64,000 nucleotides of DNA. Origin: Pseudofrankia inefficax (GTDB taxonomy: Bacteria > Actinomycetota > Actinomycetes > Frankiales > Frankiaceae). The stretch spans positions 6,324,001-6,388,000 of the forward strand of contig NC_014666.1 of NCBI RefSeq assembly GCF_000166135.1, given 5' to 3'. The translations under genes were made by a program, and so were the position numbers. A model generated the notes under the pieces. That model made no database searches and was not told where the DNA came from. It saw only the letters and a list, made by a program, of their open reading frames with translations. Below, one piece after another: positions 44,483 through 53,734 of this stretch; position 1 is the stretch's first letter; each line of letters begins with the position of its first letter.

Positions 44483-45894
44483 TGCGCCGCCGGCTGGTGC
44501 TGCTCACGGTCACCGTGCTGGCGGCGTCACTCGCGCTGTTCACGGTCGCGTTCTGGCTGCTGCTGCACGGCTGGCTGCGCCACGACGCCAGCGCGCTGCT
44601 CGCCTCACGCGCCAGGGGCGCCACGGCTCTGGTCGCCGTGGACGGTGGCCGCCTGGTGCTGGAGGAGACCCCGGGAGACGAGGCGGTCGAGCCGGTCCTC
44701 TGGCTGTACGACCCCGGGCTGACGCTGGTCGCCCGCCCGCCTGGCGATCGTTCGCTCGACCAGGCGGCCCGGGCGTTGGCGTCCGGTGGTCCGGGCACGC
44801 GGGTGGTCGGCCAGGTGGAGCTGCGCGCCGTCGGCGTCCAGGACGGGACCCGTCACGTCGGCATGGTCGTCGTGGCCCTGAGCCTCGCCCCGTACACCCA
44901 CAGCGAGCGGCTGGCCGTGGGTGCGGCCGTGCTGCTCGACGTCCTGGTGCTGGCTGGGGCGGCGCTGCTCGCCCGCCGGCTGGTCGGTTCGGCGCTGCGC
45001 CCGGTCGCCGCGATGACGGCCTGTGCCCGTGACTGGGGCGCGCACGCCCCGGACCAGCGGTTCGGGCTCGGACCGCCGCGCGACGAGATCACCGGCCTCG
45101 CCGCGACCCTGGACGGGCTGCTCACCAGGCTCGCGGCGAGCCTGCGCCACGAGGCTCTCGTGACCTCGCAGATCGCGCACGAGCTGAAGGCGCCGCTCGC
45201 CCGGCTGCGGGCCGTGGCGGAGACCTCGGCGCGCTACGACGCGGGCAGCGAGCCGTTGCGCGCCACCCTCGGCCAGGTCGTCGACGAGGTCGATCAGCTC
45301 ACCGGAGTCGTCGAGACCCTGCTGAAGGCCCACGGCGGCTCCGCGACCACCGGCCGGGTTGATCTCCTCGCCGTCGCCACCCAGGCCGCGGGACCCGCGG
45401 GGCCCGCAACCGTGGTCAGCGTGAGCGGGACCACCGCGGTGGCCCTCTGCGACCCGGGGCTGGCCGAACGCATGCTGGCACCGATCGTGGCCAACGCGCT
45501 GCGCTACTCCCGTGGGTCGATCGTGCTCCGCCTGGACCAGCCCGGCGCGAGCGCCGGCTGCCGGGCGGTGGTCCGGCTCGCCGTCCTCGACGACGGGCCG
45601 GGGTTCGCCGCCGAGGAGGCGGAGGCGGTGTTCGAGCCCGGCTACCGGGGCAGCGGCGCGACCGGTGACGGCGCCGGGCTCGGCCTCCCGCTCGCGCGCA
45701 GGCTGGCGCGGCTCGCCGGCGGCGATGTCCGGGTGGTGCCCGAGGCCCGCGGCCACGTGGTTCTCACGTTGCCCGCGCTCCCGGAAACCGGCTGGGACGA
45801 CGCCGGTCCCGACGCCACCGGACGGCCGCTCGCCGCCGCCGGCACCCTGGGGGGGCAGGGCGCCAGCGGCGGCGAGGTCGGAGCGACCGGATGA
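44482..45894 (+). CDS. Sensor histidine kinase
   Basis: 470 residues. Two membrane helices (near residues 5-30 and 145-170) flank an extracytoplasmic sensor of about 110 residues. A HAMP-like segment follows, then phospho-acceptor His233 in QIAHELKAPLARL and the ATPase domain with ANALRYSRGS (N-box), DDGPGF and GAGLGLPLARRL. The C-terminal 35 residues are Gly/Ala-rich. ATG overlaps the response regulator stop, so the pair is co-translated. Confidence 0.93.
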   Translation: MRRRLVLLTVTVLAASLALFTVAFWLLLHGWLRHDASALLASRARGATALVAVDGGRLVLEETPGDEAVEPVLWLYDPGLTLVARPPGDRSLDQAARALASGGPGTRVVGQVELRAVGVQDGTRHVGMVVVALSLAPYTHSERLAVGAAVLLDVLVLAGAALLARRLVGSALRPVAAMTACARDWGAHAPDQRFGLGPPRDEITGLAATLDGLLTRLAASLRHEALVTSQIAHELKAPLARLRAVAETSARYDAGSEPLRATLGQVVDEVDQLTGVVETLLKAHGGSATTGRVDLLAVATQAAGPAGPATVVSVSGTTAVALCDPGLAERMLAPIVANALRYSRGSIVLRLDQPGASAGCRAVVRLAVLDDGPGFAAEEAEAVFEPGYRGSGATGDGAGLGLPLARRLARLAGGDVRVVPEARGHVVLTLPALPETGWDDAGPDATGRPLAAAGTLGGQGASGGEVGATG

Positions 45895-45905
45895 CCGGCC
45901 GCCGT

Positions 45906-46823
45906 CTACCGCTGGCCGAACCGGCCAGCCGACTCGTCCATCCAGCTGTCGTCCCGCGACCCCGCGGCGTAGTCCCGGGCCGGTGGGATGACCGACGGGT
46001 CGGCTACGGCGGCACCGCTCGCCCGGCCCGCCTGGACGACCTCCGTCCGGTCTCGCCCGGTGATGCTCAGGTAGACCACCGTCAGGGTGATCGCGGCCAG
46101 GAACAGCAGGCTCGTACCCAGCGTGCCGAGGCCCGCGCCACCCTCGTCGGGGCCGAGGCTCAGGTAGTCCCCGGTCGAGCCACCGAGCGGACGGGTCAGC
46201 ACGTAGGCGATCCAGAACGACACCATCGGCCCGAGGCCGAGGAACTGGTACGCCGCGAAGACGACCGCGAGCGCGGCCGCGTAGGTGATGACCGCGGTCA
46301 GCGGGGAGAAGCTCAGCCGGTCGATCAGCAGGTCACCGGCGGCCGTGCCGAGGGCGAAGGCGAACAGCACGACGAGCCAGTAGTACGCCTCACGCCGGCC
46401 GGTCACGATGCTGTGGATCGACAGCGTGCCCTCGGACCGGTACCAGAACGCGAAGGTCAGCGCCAGGAGCGCGGAGAACGCGATCGTGCTGACGATCAGG
46501 CTCACGTGCAGGCCGTCGGTCAGGTTGTCGGTCACCAGGGTGCCGACGACGCTGATCAGCACGACCGCCGTCCAGTAGACGCCCGGAACATACCGGTCCA
46601 GCCTGAACTGGGCGACCAGGGCGATGACGAGCAGCACCGCCATCACCGCCGTCGTGTTACCGAGGCCGAAACCCAACGTGCTGTTGATGTAGTCGGCGGC
46701 ACTTTCCCCGACCGTCGTGCAGAGGACCTTGATTATCCAGAAGTAGACGGTTATCTCGGGGACCTTGTTGAGCATCGTCCGGCCCGCGCGCCGCCTGCTT
46801 CCCGCCGAATTTGTCAGGTTCAC
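45906..46823 (-). CDS. COG4705-like multi-pass membrane protein, paralogue 1
   Basis: 305 residues with about eight membrane helices. Four related units are readable, each with an aromatic-Trp, a Val-Leu and a Gly-x-x-x-x-Asp pattern: YFWIIKVLCTTVGESAADY, VYWTAVVLISVVGTLVTDN, YYWLVVLFAFALGTAAGD and SFWIAYVLTRPLGGSTGDY. The family has no established function. GTG 46823 is the longest start; ATG 46775 is possible. It is divergent from a paralogue and follows the two-component genes tail to tail, so these may be regulated by that system. Confidence 0.8.
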   Translation of the reverse strand: MNLTNSAGSRRRAGRTMLNKVPEITVYFWIIKVLCTTVGESAADYINSTLGFGLGNTTAVMAVLLVIALVAQFRLDRYVPGVYWTAVVLISVVGTLVTDNLTDGLHVSLIVSTIAFSALLALTFAFWYRSEGTLSIHSIVTGRREAYYWLVVLFAFALGTAAGDLLIDRLSFSPLTAVITYAAALAVVFAAYQFLGLGPMVSFWIAYVLTRPLGGSTGDYLSLGPDEGGAGLGTLGTSLLFLAAITLTVVYLSITGRDRTEVVQAGRASGAAVADPSVIPPARDYAAGSRDDSWMDESAGRFGQR

Positions 46824-46845
46824 GGTCGAGACACTCGCAGCATCG

Positions 46846-46862
46846 ACCTGAAAACAACCTGA
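46846..46862 (+). promoter_or_regulatory. Direct repeat ACCTGA with 11-bp period
   Basis: ACCTGA occurs at 46846-46851 and 46857-46862, and once inverted (TCAGGT) at 46814-46819. The repeats are in the region between the two divergent COG4705-like genes. The spacing fits a response regulator of the OmpR type. Confidence 0.4.
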
Positions 46863-46909
46863 CCAGCCCCGACCGGCGGTGGGCCTGGGCGCGGAGCCAA
46901 CCCGCCACG

Positions 46910-46923
46910 CTGATATGTATCAG
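46910..46923. promoter_or_regulatory. Perfect inverted repeat CTGATATGTATCAG
   Basis: Arms CTGATA and TATCAG flank a two-base centre. It is the AT-richest point between the divergent membrane-protein genes and may be a promoter element or operator for either gene. Confidence 0.4.
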
Positions 46924-47014
46924 TTCACGCGCCCTTTGACCGACAAGACCGAACAACCGCCTGGTGCGCCGCGACCGCGCGGCCCCCACCGGCTGCGACC
47001 CCGAAAGGAGCGCA

Positions 47015-47962
47015 ATGACTTCGTCATCTCACGGCGGGAGATCCCAGGGCGGGAGGCACCACGCGGCACGGCAGGTCGCGGCGAAGGTGCCCGAGATCAC
47101 CGTCATGTTCTGGATCGTGAAGGTCCTCACGACGGGAATGGGTGAGGCCGCGTCCGATTTCCTCGCGAACAAGAGCGTCCCGGTCGCCGCGGCGCTCGGG
47201 CTGCTCGGGTTCGCCGTCGGCATGATCCTGCAGCTGCGCACCCGCCGGTACGTCACCGCCGTCTACTGGTTCGCGGTCGCGATGGTAGCGCTGTTCGGCA
47301 CGATGGCCGCCGACGGCTTCCACAAGCTGATCGGAATTCCGTATGCGGTGGTGACCGCCGGCTACGCGATAGCCCTGGCTGTGATCTTCTATCTGTGGCA
47401 CCGGTCCGAGGGCACACTGTCGATTCACAGCATCAACACCCCCCGCCGGGAGATCTACTACTGGCTGACCGTGCTGGCGACGTTCGCCCTCGGCACGGCC
47501 GCCGGTGACTTCACCGCGTTCACGCTGAACCTGGGCTACGCGGCATCCAGCGTCCTTTACGCGGTCTTGATCCTGGTGCCGCTCATCGCCTACCGGATGC
47601 GTTGGATGAACGAGGTCGTCGCATTCTGGTTCGCCTATGTGCTCACCCGGCCGCTGGGGGCGTCGATCGCCGACTGGCTCGGCAAGGACAAGACGAAGAA
47701 CGGCCTGGGTTACGGCGACGGGACCGTCACGATCGTCGCCGCGGTCCTGATCGCCGTCTTCGTCGCGTACCTGGCGTGGACCGGGGCTGACGTCCAGGCC
47801 CACGACGCCACGATGCCGGCCGCACCCGAGCGGACCGCACAGGGACGGACTGCGCCCACGCGAACGGTGCCCGGCCAGTACGGCGAGACCTACCGCGATG
47901 CCCCCTATGGCGAGCCCTACGGCAACCGGCGCACCGTCGAGGCGGAACCGACAGACTGGTGA
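47015..47962 (+). CDS. COG4705-like multi-pass membrane protein, paralogue 2
   Basis: 315 residues. It has the same four-unit plan as the divergent neighbour: MFWIVKVLTTGMGEAASDF, VYWFAVAMVALFGTMAADG, YYWLTVLATFALGTAAGDF and AFWFAYVLTRPLGASIADW. The segment SEGTLSIHSI before unit three is identical in both proteins. The C-terminal 50 residues are polar and disordered. AAGGAG lies five bases before ATG 47015. Function unknown; the fourfold Gly...Asp motif suggests transport. Confidence 0.8.
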   Translation: MTSSSHGGRSQGGRHHAARQVAAKVPEITVMFWIVKVLTTGMGEAASDFLANKSVPVAAALGLLGFAVGMILQLRTRRYVTAVYWFAVAMVALFGTMAADGFHKLIGIPYAVVTAGYAIALAVIFYLWHRSEGTLSIHSINTPRREIYYWLTVLATFALGTAAGDFTAFTLNLGYAASSVLYAVLILVPLIAYRMRWMNEVVAFWFAYVLTRPLGASIADWLGKDKTKNGLGYGDGTVTIVAAVLIAVFVAYLAWTGADVQAHDATMPAAPERTAQGRTAPTRTVPGQYGETYRDAPYGEPYGNRRTVEAEPTDW

Positions 47963-47999
47963 GCGGCCGCGGACGCGCGGCGAGAGCGGGAGGTGGCGG

Positions 48000-49052
48000 G
48001 TGCGGGTAGACGGCACACTCGGCGGCCTGGAGACGGCGGCGCACCAGGCCACCGCGGCCGAGGCGGCGGGTTACGACGGGATGTGGACCGGCGAGGTCAG
48101 CTCGGACCCCTTCCTGCCGCTGGCGGTCGCGACCCCGGCCACGTCGCGGCTGCGGCTGGGCACGTCGATCGCGGTCGCGCTGGCCCGCTCCCCCGTCGCG
48201 CTCGCCTACACGGCCAACGACCTGCAGCGGTTCTCCGGTGGCCGGTTCTCTCTCGGCCTCGGCTCGCAGGTGAAGGCGCACATCACCCGCCGGTTCTCGA
48301 TGCCCTGGGGCCGGCCCGCCGCGCAGATGCGGGAGTTCGTGCTCGCGATGCGGGCGGCCTGGACGAGCTGGGAGCAGGGCACTCCGCTCGCCTTCGAGGG
48401 CGAGTACTACCGCCACACGCTGATGCCGCCGGCCTTCGTGCCGGCGGCACACCCGTTCGGGCCGCCGCGGATCCTGCTCGCCGGGGTCGGCGACGGGATG
48501 ACCAGGGCCGCGGGCGAGGTCGCGGACGGCTTCTTCTGCCACTGGTTCACGACGCCGCGCTGGATCCGGGAGCACACGATTCCCGCGCTGGCCGAGGGCC
48601 GCCGGCGCGCCGGCCGGACGCTGGAGGACTTCGACATCGTCGTCGGCGGCTTCGTCGCGACCGGCACCGACCAGGAGATCACCGAGGCGGTCGGGCGGAT
48701 GCGCGCCCAGATCTCGTTCTACGGCTCGACGCCGGCCTACCGCGCGGTCCTCGAACTGCACGGCTGGGGGGACCTGGGCACCGAGCTGACCGCCCTGTCC
48801 AAGCAGAACCGCTGGACCGAGATGGCCGCCCTCGTCGACGACGAGGTGGTCGAGACGTTCGGCATCGTCGCCGCGCCGGACGACCTGCCCGCCCGCGTCG
48901 CGCAGCGTTACGGCGACCTGGCCACCCGGCTCACCCTCAACCCGCCGGCGTCCTTCACCGCCGAGCAGACCGGCGCGATGATCGCGGCCATTCAGGCCCT
49001 GCCGGGCGCCACACCGAAGACACTCGCCGCGGCCGCCGCGCCCACCTCCTGA
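48000..49052 (+). CDS. LLM-class F420-dependent oxidoreductase (TIGR03617-like)
   Basis: 350 residues with the luciferase-like TIM barrel. YDGMWTGEVSSDPFLPLA and LGTSIAVALARSPVALAYTA at the N-terminus and RILLAGVGDGMTRAAGEVADG further in are typical of actinobacterial F420-dependent enzymes. It reduces or oxidises an unknown substrate with cofactor F420. GTG 48000 is preceded by GGGAGGTGG. It follows the membrane-protein gene by 37 bases and could share its transcript. Confidence 0.88.
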   Translation: MRVDGTLGGLETAAHQATAAEAAGYDGMWTGEVSSDPFLPLAVATPATSRLRLGTSIAVALARSPVALAYTANDLQRFSGGRFSLGLGSQVKAHITRRFSMPWGRPAAQMREFVLAMRAAWTSWEQGTPLAFEGEYYRHTLMPPAFVPAAHPFGPPRILLAGVGDGMTRAAGEVADGFFCHWFTTPRWIREHTIPALAEGRRRAGRTLEDFDIVVGGFVATGTDQEITEAVGRMRAQISFYGSTPAYRAVLELHGWGDLGTELTALSKQNRWTEMAALVDDEVVETFGIVAAPDDLPARVAQRYGDLATRLTLNPPASFTAEQTGAMIAAIQALPGATPKTLAAAAAPTS

Positions 49053-49112
49053 GCCGGGCGCGTCCCGCGGCGTGGCGCCCGCCTCAACCGCCCGCGCCGC
49101 CGAACGGGGAGG

Positions 49113-49586
49113 TCAAAGGCCCAGGTCACTCAGCCCGGGATGGTCGTCGGGCCGGCGGCCGAGCGGCCAGTGATAGAGGCGGTCGGCCTCCGCGATGGGC
49201 AGATCGTTGATGCTGGCGTGCCGGCGGACCATCAGGCCCTCGTCGTTGAACTCCCAGTTCTCGTTGCCATACGAGCGGTACCACTGCCCGGAGTCGTCGT
49301 GGCACTCGTAGGCGAACCGCACCGCGATCCGGTGCCCGCCGAACGCCCAGAGCTCCTTGATGAGGCGGTAGTCCAGCTCCCTGGTCCACTTGCGGGCCAG
49401 GAACTCGGTGATCTCGGCCCGGCCGTTGACGAACTCGGCACGGTTGCGCCAGCGGCTGTCCGCCGAGTACGCCAGCGCGACGGCACCGGGATCGCGGCTG
49501 TTCCAGGCGTCCTCGGCCTTGCGGACCTTCTCGCGGGCGCTCTGCGCGGTGAACGGCGGCAACGGTGGGCGGGGTGAGTCGGGCAT
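49113..49586 (-). CDS. DUF1348 / NTF2-like protein
   Basis: 157 residues, the normal size of DUF1348. The cone-shaped NTF2 fold is recognised from [48 protein letters not shown] and [16 protein letters not shown]. Function unknown; members may bind or isomerise small molecules. ATG 49586 is chosen over the longer open frame. Confidence 0.9.
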   Translation of the reverse strand: MPDSPRPPLPPFTAQSAREKVRKAEDAWNSRDPGAVALAYSADSRWRNRAEFVNGRAEITEFLARKWTRELDYRLIKELWAFGGHRIAVRFAYECHDDSGQWYRSYGNENWEFNDEGLMVRRHASINDLPIAEADRLYHWPLGRRPDDHPGLSDLGL

Positions 49587-49906
49587 CGCCTCTCCTCGGG
49601 TGCTCCCGCGCGGCACCTGGCACCGCCCGGCCGGCTGACGACGACCACGATAGACAGCCCGCCACCGCGCCCCGCCACGCGACGCGGCCGACCCGGGCCG
49701 TACCGCGACCGCCCTCGATCCCATGATCGGGGTGACTCGACCGTCGACGGCACCGGCGGAGGACCGGTGACGCGCCGGGCGAAACGAACGTACGGTGACG
49801 AACAGGCAGCCATCGTCCGTCTGACCACGCCTGACCGGCGGTGGGCCCGCTGTCGCGCGCACCGCGACTGGCTCGGTGACCGGTGGTCCACGGCGACGGG
49901 AGTCGG

Positions 49907-50812
49907 ATGCTGATCTTGACCTGGCAGGCGGCCGTCGTCGTGGCGGGCGTGCTCCTGGCGGCGGCGCTGACGTGCGCGGTGGTCAATCACTTCCGGCCCC
50001 ACCGCGCGCTGGAGATCGTCTCGGCGGCCGCCCGGGAGTCGGGGATCATCCTCGCGCTGTTCGGGCTGTGGCAGGTCGTGCGCATCCTCGCGATCACCCG
50101 CGTGGCCGGCGGGATCCGCAACGGGGAGTGGCTCTGGCACACCGAGCAGCGGCTGCGCCTGCCCAGCGAGCTCGGCCTGGAACGGTTCATGCTCCGGCAC
50201 GAGAGCGCGCTGCGGCTGGCCAACACCTTCTACAGCAATGTGCACTTCCCGGCCATGATCGCTTTTCTGTGCTGGCTGTTCATCCGGCACCGCGCCTGCT
50301 ACCCGTCGGCGCGCAACACGATCGTGCTGCTGACCGGCTCGTGCCTGCTCATTCAGGTCTTCCTGCCGGTGGCGCCGCCGCGGATGCTCACCTCGGTCGG
50401 TTTCGTCGACGAGGCGGTCCAGCTCGGCCAGTCGGTGTACGGGGAGTTCGGCAGCGGCGTGGCCGCCCAGCTGTCGGCCATGCCGTCGGTCCACGTCGCG
50501 TGGGCGTTCCTCATCGCGGTCGAGGTGATCCGGGTCAGCCCCAGCCGCTGGCGCTGGCTCATCGTCGTGCACCCGGTCCTCACGACGTTCGTCGTGGTCG
50601 TCACGGCCAACCACTACTGGGCCGACGGGATCGTCGCGGTCGTCCTGCTGGCGCTGGCCGAGCTGGGTAGCTGGGCCATCGCGGAAGGGCGGCGCCGCCA
50701 CTGGCCGGCCGGGACCCTGCCGGCCTGGCCCCGGCAGCGGGTCGGCCAGAGCCAGCCGAGCGGCGTTCCGGGGTCACGCACCAGCACCGACGAATGGGCG
50801 GTCAACGGCTGA
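49907..50812 (+). CDS. PAP2-type membrane phosphatase / inositolphosphotransferase-like
   Basis: 301 residues with about six membrane helices. The PAP2 catalytic elements are [12 protein letters not shown] (Ser-x-His) and [13 protein letters not shown] (His-x3-Asp); the first Arg-Pro motif is not clear, near PVAPPRML. This is the actinobacterial PAP2_3/Aur1-like group, acting on lipid phosphates or inositol lipids. ATG 49907 with GGGAG four bases upstream is preferred to GTG 49883. Confidence 0.8.
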   Translation: MLILTWQAAVVVAGVLLAAALTCAVVNHFRPHRALEIVSAAARESGIILALFGLWQVVRILAITRVAGGIRNGEWLWHTEQRLRLPSELGLERFMLRHESALRLANTFYSNVHFPAMIAFLCWLFIRHRACYPSARNTIVLLTGSCLLIQVFLPVAPPRMLTSVGFVDEAVQLGQSVYGEFGSGVAAQLSAMPSVHVAWAFLIAVEVIRVSPSRWRWLIVVHPVLTTFVVVVTANHYWADGIVAVVLLALAELGSWAIAEGRRRHWPAGTLPAWPRQRVGQSQPSGVPGSRTSTDEWAVNG

Positions 50813-50927
50813 CGTCGAACGGCCCGCCACGCCGGGCCGCGGCGGCGCGGCGGCGCCGGGCCTGTGGCGCGCGGGGCGAACGTCGCGACGGACCGCGATA
50901 GTGTGCCGACTGACCTGGGGAGTGTGG

Positions 50928-51962
50928 ATGAAGTACCGCAAGTTCGGCCGAACCGGCGTCGAGGTCAGCAGCCAGTGCCTGGGCGCGATGATGTTCGGGG
51001 TCATCGGCAACCCCGACCACGACGCGTGCGAACGCATGATCGGCCGGGCGCTCGACGCCGGGATCAACTTCATCGACACCGCCGACATCTACTCCCGCGG
51101 CGAGAGCGAGGAGATCGTCGGCCGAGCCGTCAAGGGGCGGCGCGACGACGTGGTCATCGCGACCAAGTGCTTCAACCAGATGGGCGACGACCGCAACCAG
51201 CGCGGCGGGTCCCGGCGGTGGATCATGAAGGCCGCCGAGGACAGCCTGCGCCGGCTCGGCACCGACTATCTCGACCTCTTTCAGGTCCACCGGCACGACT
51301 GGGACACCGACCTCGAGGAGACCCTCGGCGCTCTCACCGACCTGGTCCGCCAGGGCAAGGTGCGCTACCTCGGCTCGTCGACCTTCCCGGCGGACTGGAT
51401 CGTCGAGGCGCAGTGGGCCGCCCAGCGCCGCGGCAGCGAGCGCTTCGTCAGCGAGCAGCCGCAGTACTCGATCTTCGCGCGGTCCGTGGAGCAGTCCGCG
51501 CTCCCGGCCTGCCTGCGCCACGGCATCGGCGTGATCCCGTGGAGCCCGCTGTCCGGTGGCTGGCTCACCGGCAAGTACCGCCGCGGCCAGGCCGAGCCGG
51601 CCAGCTCCCGGTACGCCGCCGGCAGCGTGTTCGCCCGGGGCCGCACGATCTCCGCCGACCCGGCCTCCGAGGACAGGTACGACGCGGTCGAGGAGCTGTC
51701 GAAGATCGCGGCGACGGCCGGCCTCTCGCTCACCCACCTGGCGCTCGCGTTCGTCGACCGCCACCCGGCGATCACCTCGACGATCATCGGCCCCAAGACC
51801 ATCGAGCAGCTCGACGACGTGCTGGCCGCCGTCGACGTGGTCCTCGACGACGCCACCCTCGACGCCATCGACCAGGTGGTCCGCCCGGGCACCGACATCG
51901 CCGGCGTCTTCCACATGACCGGAGACCCGTCGCTGCGCCCCGAACATCGCCGCCGGCCCTGA
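50928..51962 (+). CDS. Aldo/keto reductase
   Basis: 344 residues. The TIM-barrel AKR motifs are present: INFIDTADIYSRGESEEIVG with the catalytic Asp and Tyr, VVIATKCF with the Lys, LFQVHRHD and the NADPH loop near IIGPKTIEQLDD. Family members reduce aldehydes or ketones; this one resembles the AKR11/AKR12-like YajO group. ATG 50928 has GGGGAG five bases upstream; an earlier GTG is less likely. Convergent with sigJ. Confidence 0.92.
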   Translation: MKYRKFGRTGVEVSSQCLGAMMFGVIGNPDHDACERMIGRALDAGINFIDTADIYSRGESEEIVGRAVKGRRDDVVIATKCFNQMGDDRNQRGGSRRWIMKAAEDSLRRLGTDYLDLFQVHRHDWDTDLEETLGALTDLVRQGKVRYLGSSTFPADWIVEAQWAAQRRGSERFVSEQPQYSIFARSVEQSALPACLRHGIGVIPWSPLSGGWLTGKYRRGQAEPASSRYAAGSVFARGRTISADPASEDRYDAVEELSKIAATAGLSLTHLALAFVDRHPAITSTIIGPKTIEQLDDVLAAVDVVLDDATLDAIDQVVRPGTDIAGVFHMTGDPSLRPEHRRRP

Positions 51963-52004
51963 CGGGCCTCGGGCTCCGTCAGGCCGGGTGCGTGGACGGC
52001 GGGC

Positions 52005-52946
52005 TCACCGGCGCAGGGCGGTCTCCCGCTCGACGCGCGACAGCTTCTCGGGATTGCGCACCGCGTAGAGCCCGGTGATGAGGCCACCGTCGATCCGTAC
52101 GGCCACGACGGTGTCGATCTCGCCCCCCAGCCGGAGCACCAGCGCCGGGTAGCCGTTGACCTGGACCGGCTGGAAGGACGCGGCAGCGACGGTCTTGCGA
52201 AGCCCGCCGGTCAGCAGGCGGGCCACCTTGTCGGACCCGACAACCGGGCGCGGCACGGCCTGCCTGACGCCCCCGCCGTCGCCGAGCAGGACGACGTCCG
52301 GGGCCAGAATGTCCAGCAGGCTCTGCAGATCGCCGGTCTCGACGGCTCGCTGGAACGCGTCGAGCGCCCCTCGGGTCTCGGCCGCCGAGACGACCTCACG
52401 CGGGCGGCGCGCGGCGACGTGCGCCCGGGCCCGGTGCGCGATCTGCCGGACCGCGGCCGGGCTCTTGTCGACGGCCTGCGCGATCTCGTCGTACCCGAAG
52501 GCGAACACCTCGCGCAGCACGAACACCGCCCGCTCGGTCGGCCCGAGCGTCTCCAGCACCAGCAACATCGCGATCGAGACGCTGTCCGCCAGCGCGACGT
52601 CCTCGGCCACGTCGGGCGCGGTCAGCAGCGGCTCGGGCAGCCACGGCCCGACGTAGGACTCCTTGCGCCGGCCGAGCGTACGCAACCGGCTCAGGGCCTG
52701 GCGGGTGGTGATCTGCACCAGGTAGGCACGCGAATCCCGCACCGCGTCGAGATCGACGCCCACCCACCGCAGCCAGCTCTCCTGCAGGACGTCCTCCGCG
52801 TCCGCGGCCGAGCCGAGCATCTCGTAGGCGACGGTGAACAGCAGGTTGCGATGGGCGAGGAACGCCTCGGTGGCGGGGTCCGGGCGGCCGTCCTGGTCCA
52901 TTCGCTCCTCGCGATCTCCAGGCGCGGTCCTCGACGTGCCGGCCAT
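52005..52946 (-). CDS. sigJ: ECF41-type RNA polymerase sigma factor (SigJ)
   Basis: 313 residues from ATG 52946 (AGGAG six bases upstream; ATG 52901 is an alternative). Sigma region 2 (RNLLFTVAYEMLGSAADAEDVLQESWLRW) and region 4 (LETLGPTERAVFVLREVFAFGYDEIA) are followed by a C-terminal SnoaL-like domain that controls activity in this family. ECF41 factors typically sit next to a carboxymuconolactone-decarboxylase-type gene, as here. An ECF41 consensus promoter lies 39 bases upstream, implying autoregulation. Confidence 0.92.
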   Translation of the reverse strand: MAGTSRTAPGDREERMDQDGRPDPATEAFLAHRNLLFTVAYEMLGSAADAEDVLQESWLRWVGVDLDAVRDSRAYLVQITTRQALSRLRTLGRRKESYVGPWLPEPLLTAPDVAEDVALADSVSIAMLLVLETLGPTERAVFVLREVFAFGYDEIAQAVDKSPAAVRQIAHRARAHVAARRPREVVSAAETRGALDAFQRAVETGDLQSLLDILAPDVVLLGDGGGVRQAVPRPVVGSDKVARLLTGGLRKTVAAASFQPVQVNGYPALVLRLGGEIDTVVAVRIDGGLITGLYAVRNPEKLSRVERETALRR

Positions 52947-52984
52947 GGGTGACTCCTGTTCGCGCTCGACGGTGTCACCCACCA

Positions 52985-53011
52985 GACGCCCGGGCCAGCC
53001 GGTTTGTGACA
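52985..53011 (-). promoter_or_regulatory. ECF41 promoter of sigJ
   Basis: On the minus strand TGTCACA (53011-53005) is followed after exactly 16 bases by CGTC (52988-52985). This is the described consensus of ECF41 promoters. It is upstream of ATG 52946. Confidence 0.75.
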
Positions 53012-53188
53012 CCGCGGCACGTCGTCAATCGGGCCGCGCGCTTGCCCGCCCCGACTGGGCGCGTCGACGGCAGGGCCGCCATGGTGACGCAGGTCACGCG
53101 GGCCGGGCCGTCACAAGGACCGGGGTCGGCGGCATCTGGTGCTCGTCCGCTGCGGCAAACCCGCGACGACCGAGGTGAGGACGACATC

Positions 53189-53674
53189 ATGGAAGCCCGG
53201 TTCAACCTGTTCGACAACGAGATCTCCGCCAAGTTCGGCAAGCGGTTCGCCGGTGCGAGCCTGGTGATCGACCAGTCGGAGCTGCCGAAGGCCACCCGAG
53301 AGCTGGTGTCCCTGCGCGCCAGCCAGATCAACGGCTGTGGCTTCTGCGTCGACATGCACACCAAGGAGGCCGCGGCCGCCGGTGAGACCCCCGTCCGGCT
53401 CAACCTGGTCGCCGCCTGGCGCGAGGCCACCGTGTTCACCGACGCCGAACGGGCCGCGCTGGCGTTCGCCGAGGAGGGAACCCGGCTCGCCGACACCCAC
53501 CACGGCGTCTCCGACGAGACCTGGGCCCACGTCCGCAAGCACTACGACGACAACCAGCTCGCCGCGCTCATCTCCCTGGTCGCCCTGATCAACGCGGCCA
53601 ACCGGTTCAACGTCATCGTGCGCAACCCGGCGGGGTCCTACACGGCCGGCCTGGCCGCCAGTCTGAAGAGCTGA
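53189..53674 (+). CDS. AhpD-like / carboxymuconolactone decarboxylase family protein
   Basis: 161 residues. The redox motif Cys50-x-x-Cys53 with His57 (NGCGFCVDMHTKE) is that of AhpD-type peroxidase partners. The surrounding ATRELVSLRASQ and a helical C-terminus fit the carboxymuconolactone decarboxylase fold. It probably reduces peroxides or a thiol cofactor, and is likely a SigJ target, though the plus-strand promoter match is poor. ATG 53189 lies after GAGGTGAGG. Confidence 0.9.
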   Translation: MEARFNLFDNEISAKFGKRFAGASLVIDQSELPKATRELVSLRASQINGCGFCVDMHTKEAAAAGETPVRLNLVAAWREATVFTDAERAALAFAEEGTRLADTHHGVSDETWAHVRKHYDDNQLAALISLVALINAANRFNVIVRNPAGSYTAGLAASLKS

Positions 53675-53684
53675 CCGGCCGCCG

Positions 53685-53721
53685 CGTCCCGGCCCGACCT
53701 CGCGCGAGGCGGGCCGGGACG
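53685..53721. terminator. Large hairpin between ahpD-like and chrB-like genes
   Basis: A 12-bp perfect outer stem (53685-53696 with 53710-53721) encloses CCTCGC/GCGAGG at 53698-53709. It lies between convergent stop codons, so it probably terminates both transcripts. Confidence 0.75.
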
Positions 53722-53734
53722 CCTGGCCCAGCCG

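Noticed and set aside
49724-49745. Third copy of the 75-bp repeat
   Set aside because: Only TGATCGGGGT matches an arm; the remaining sequence diverges.
53101-53188. ECF41 promoter for the AhpD-like gene
   Set aside because: CGTCACA is present but no CGTC occurs 16 bases downstream.
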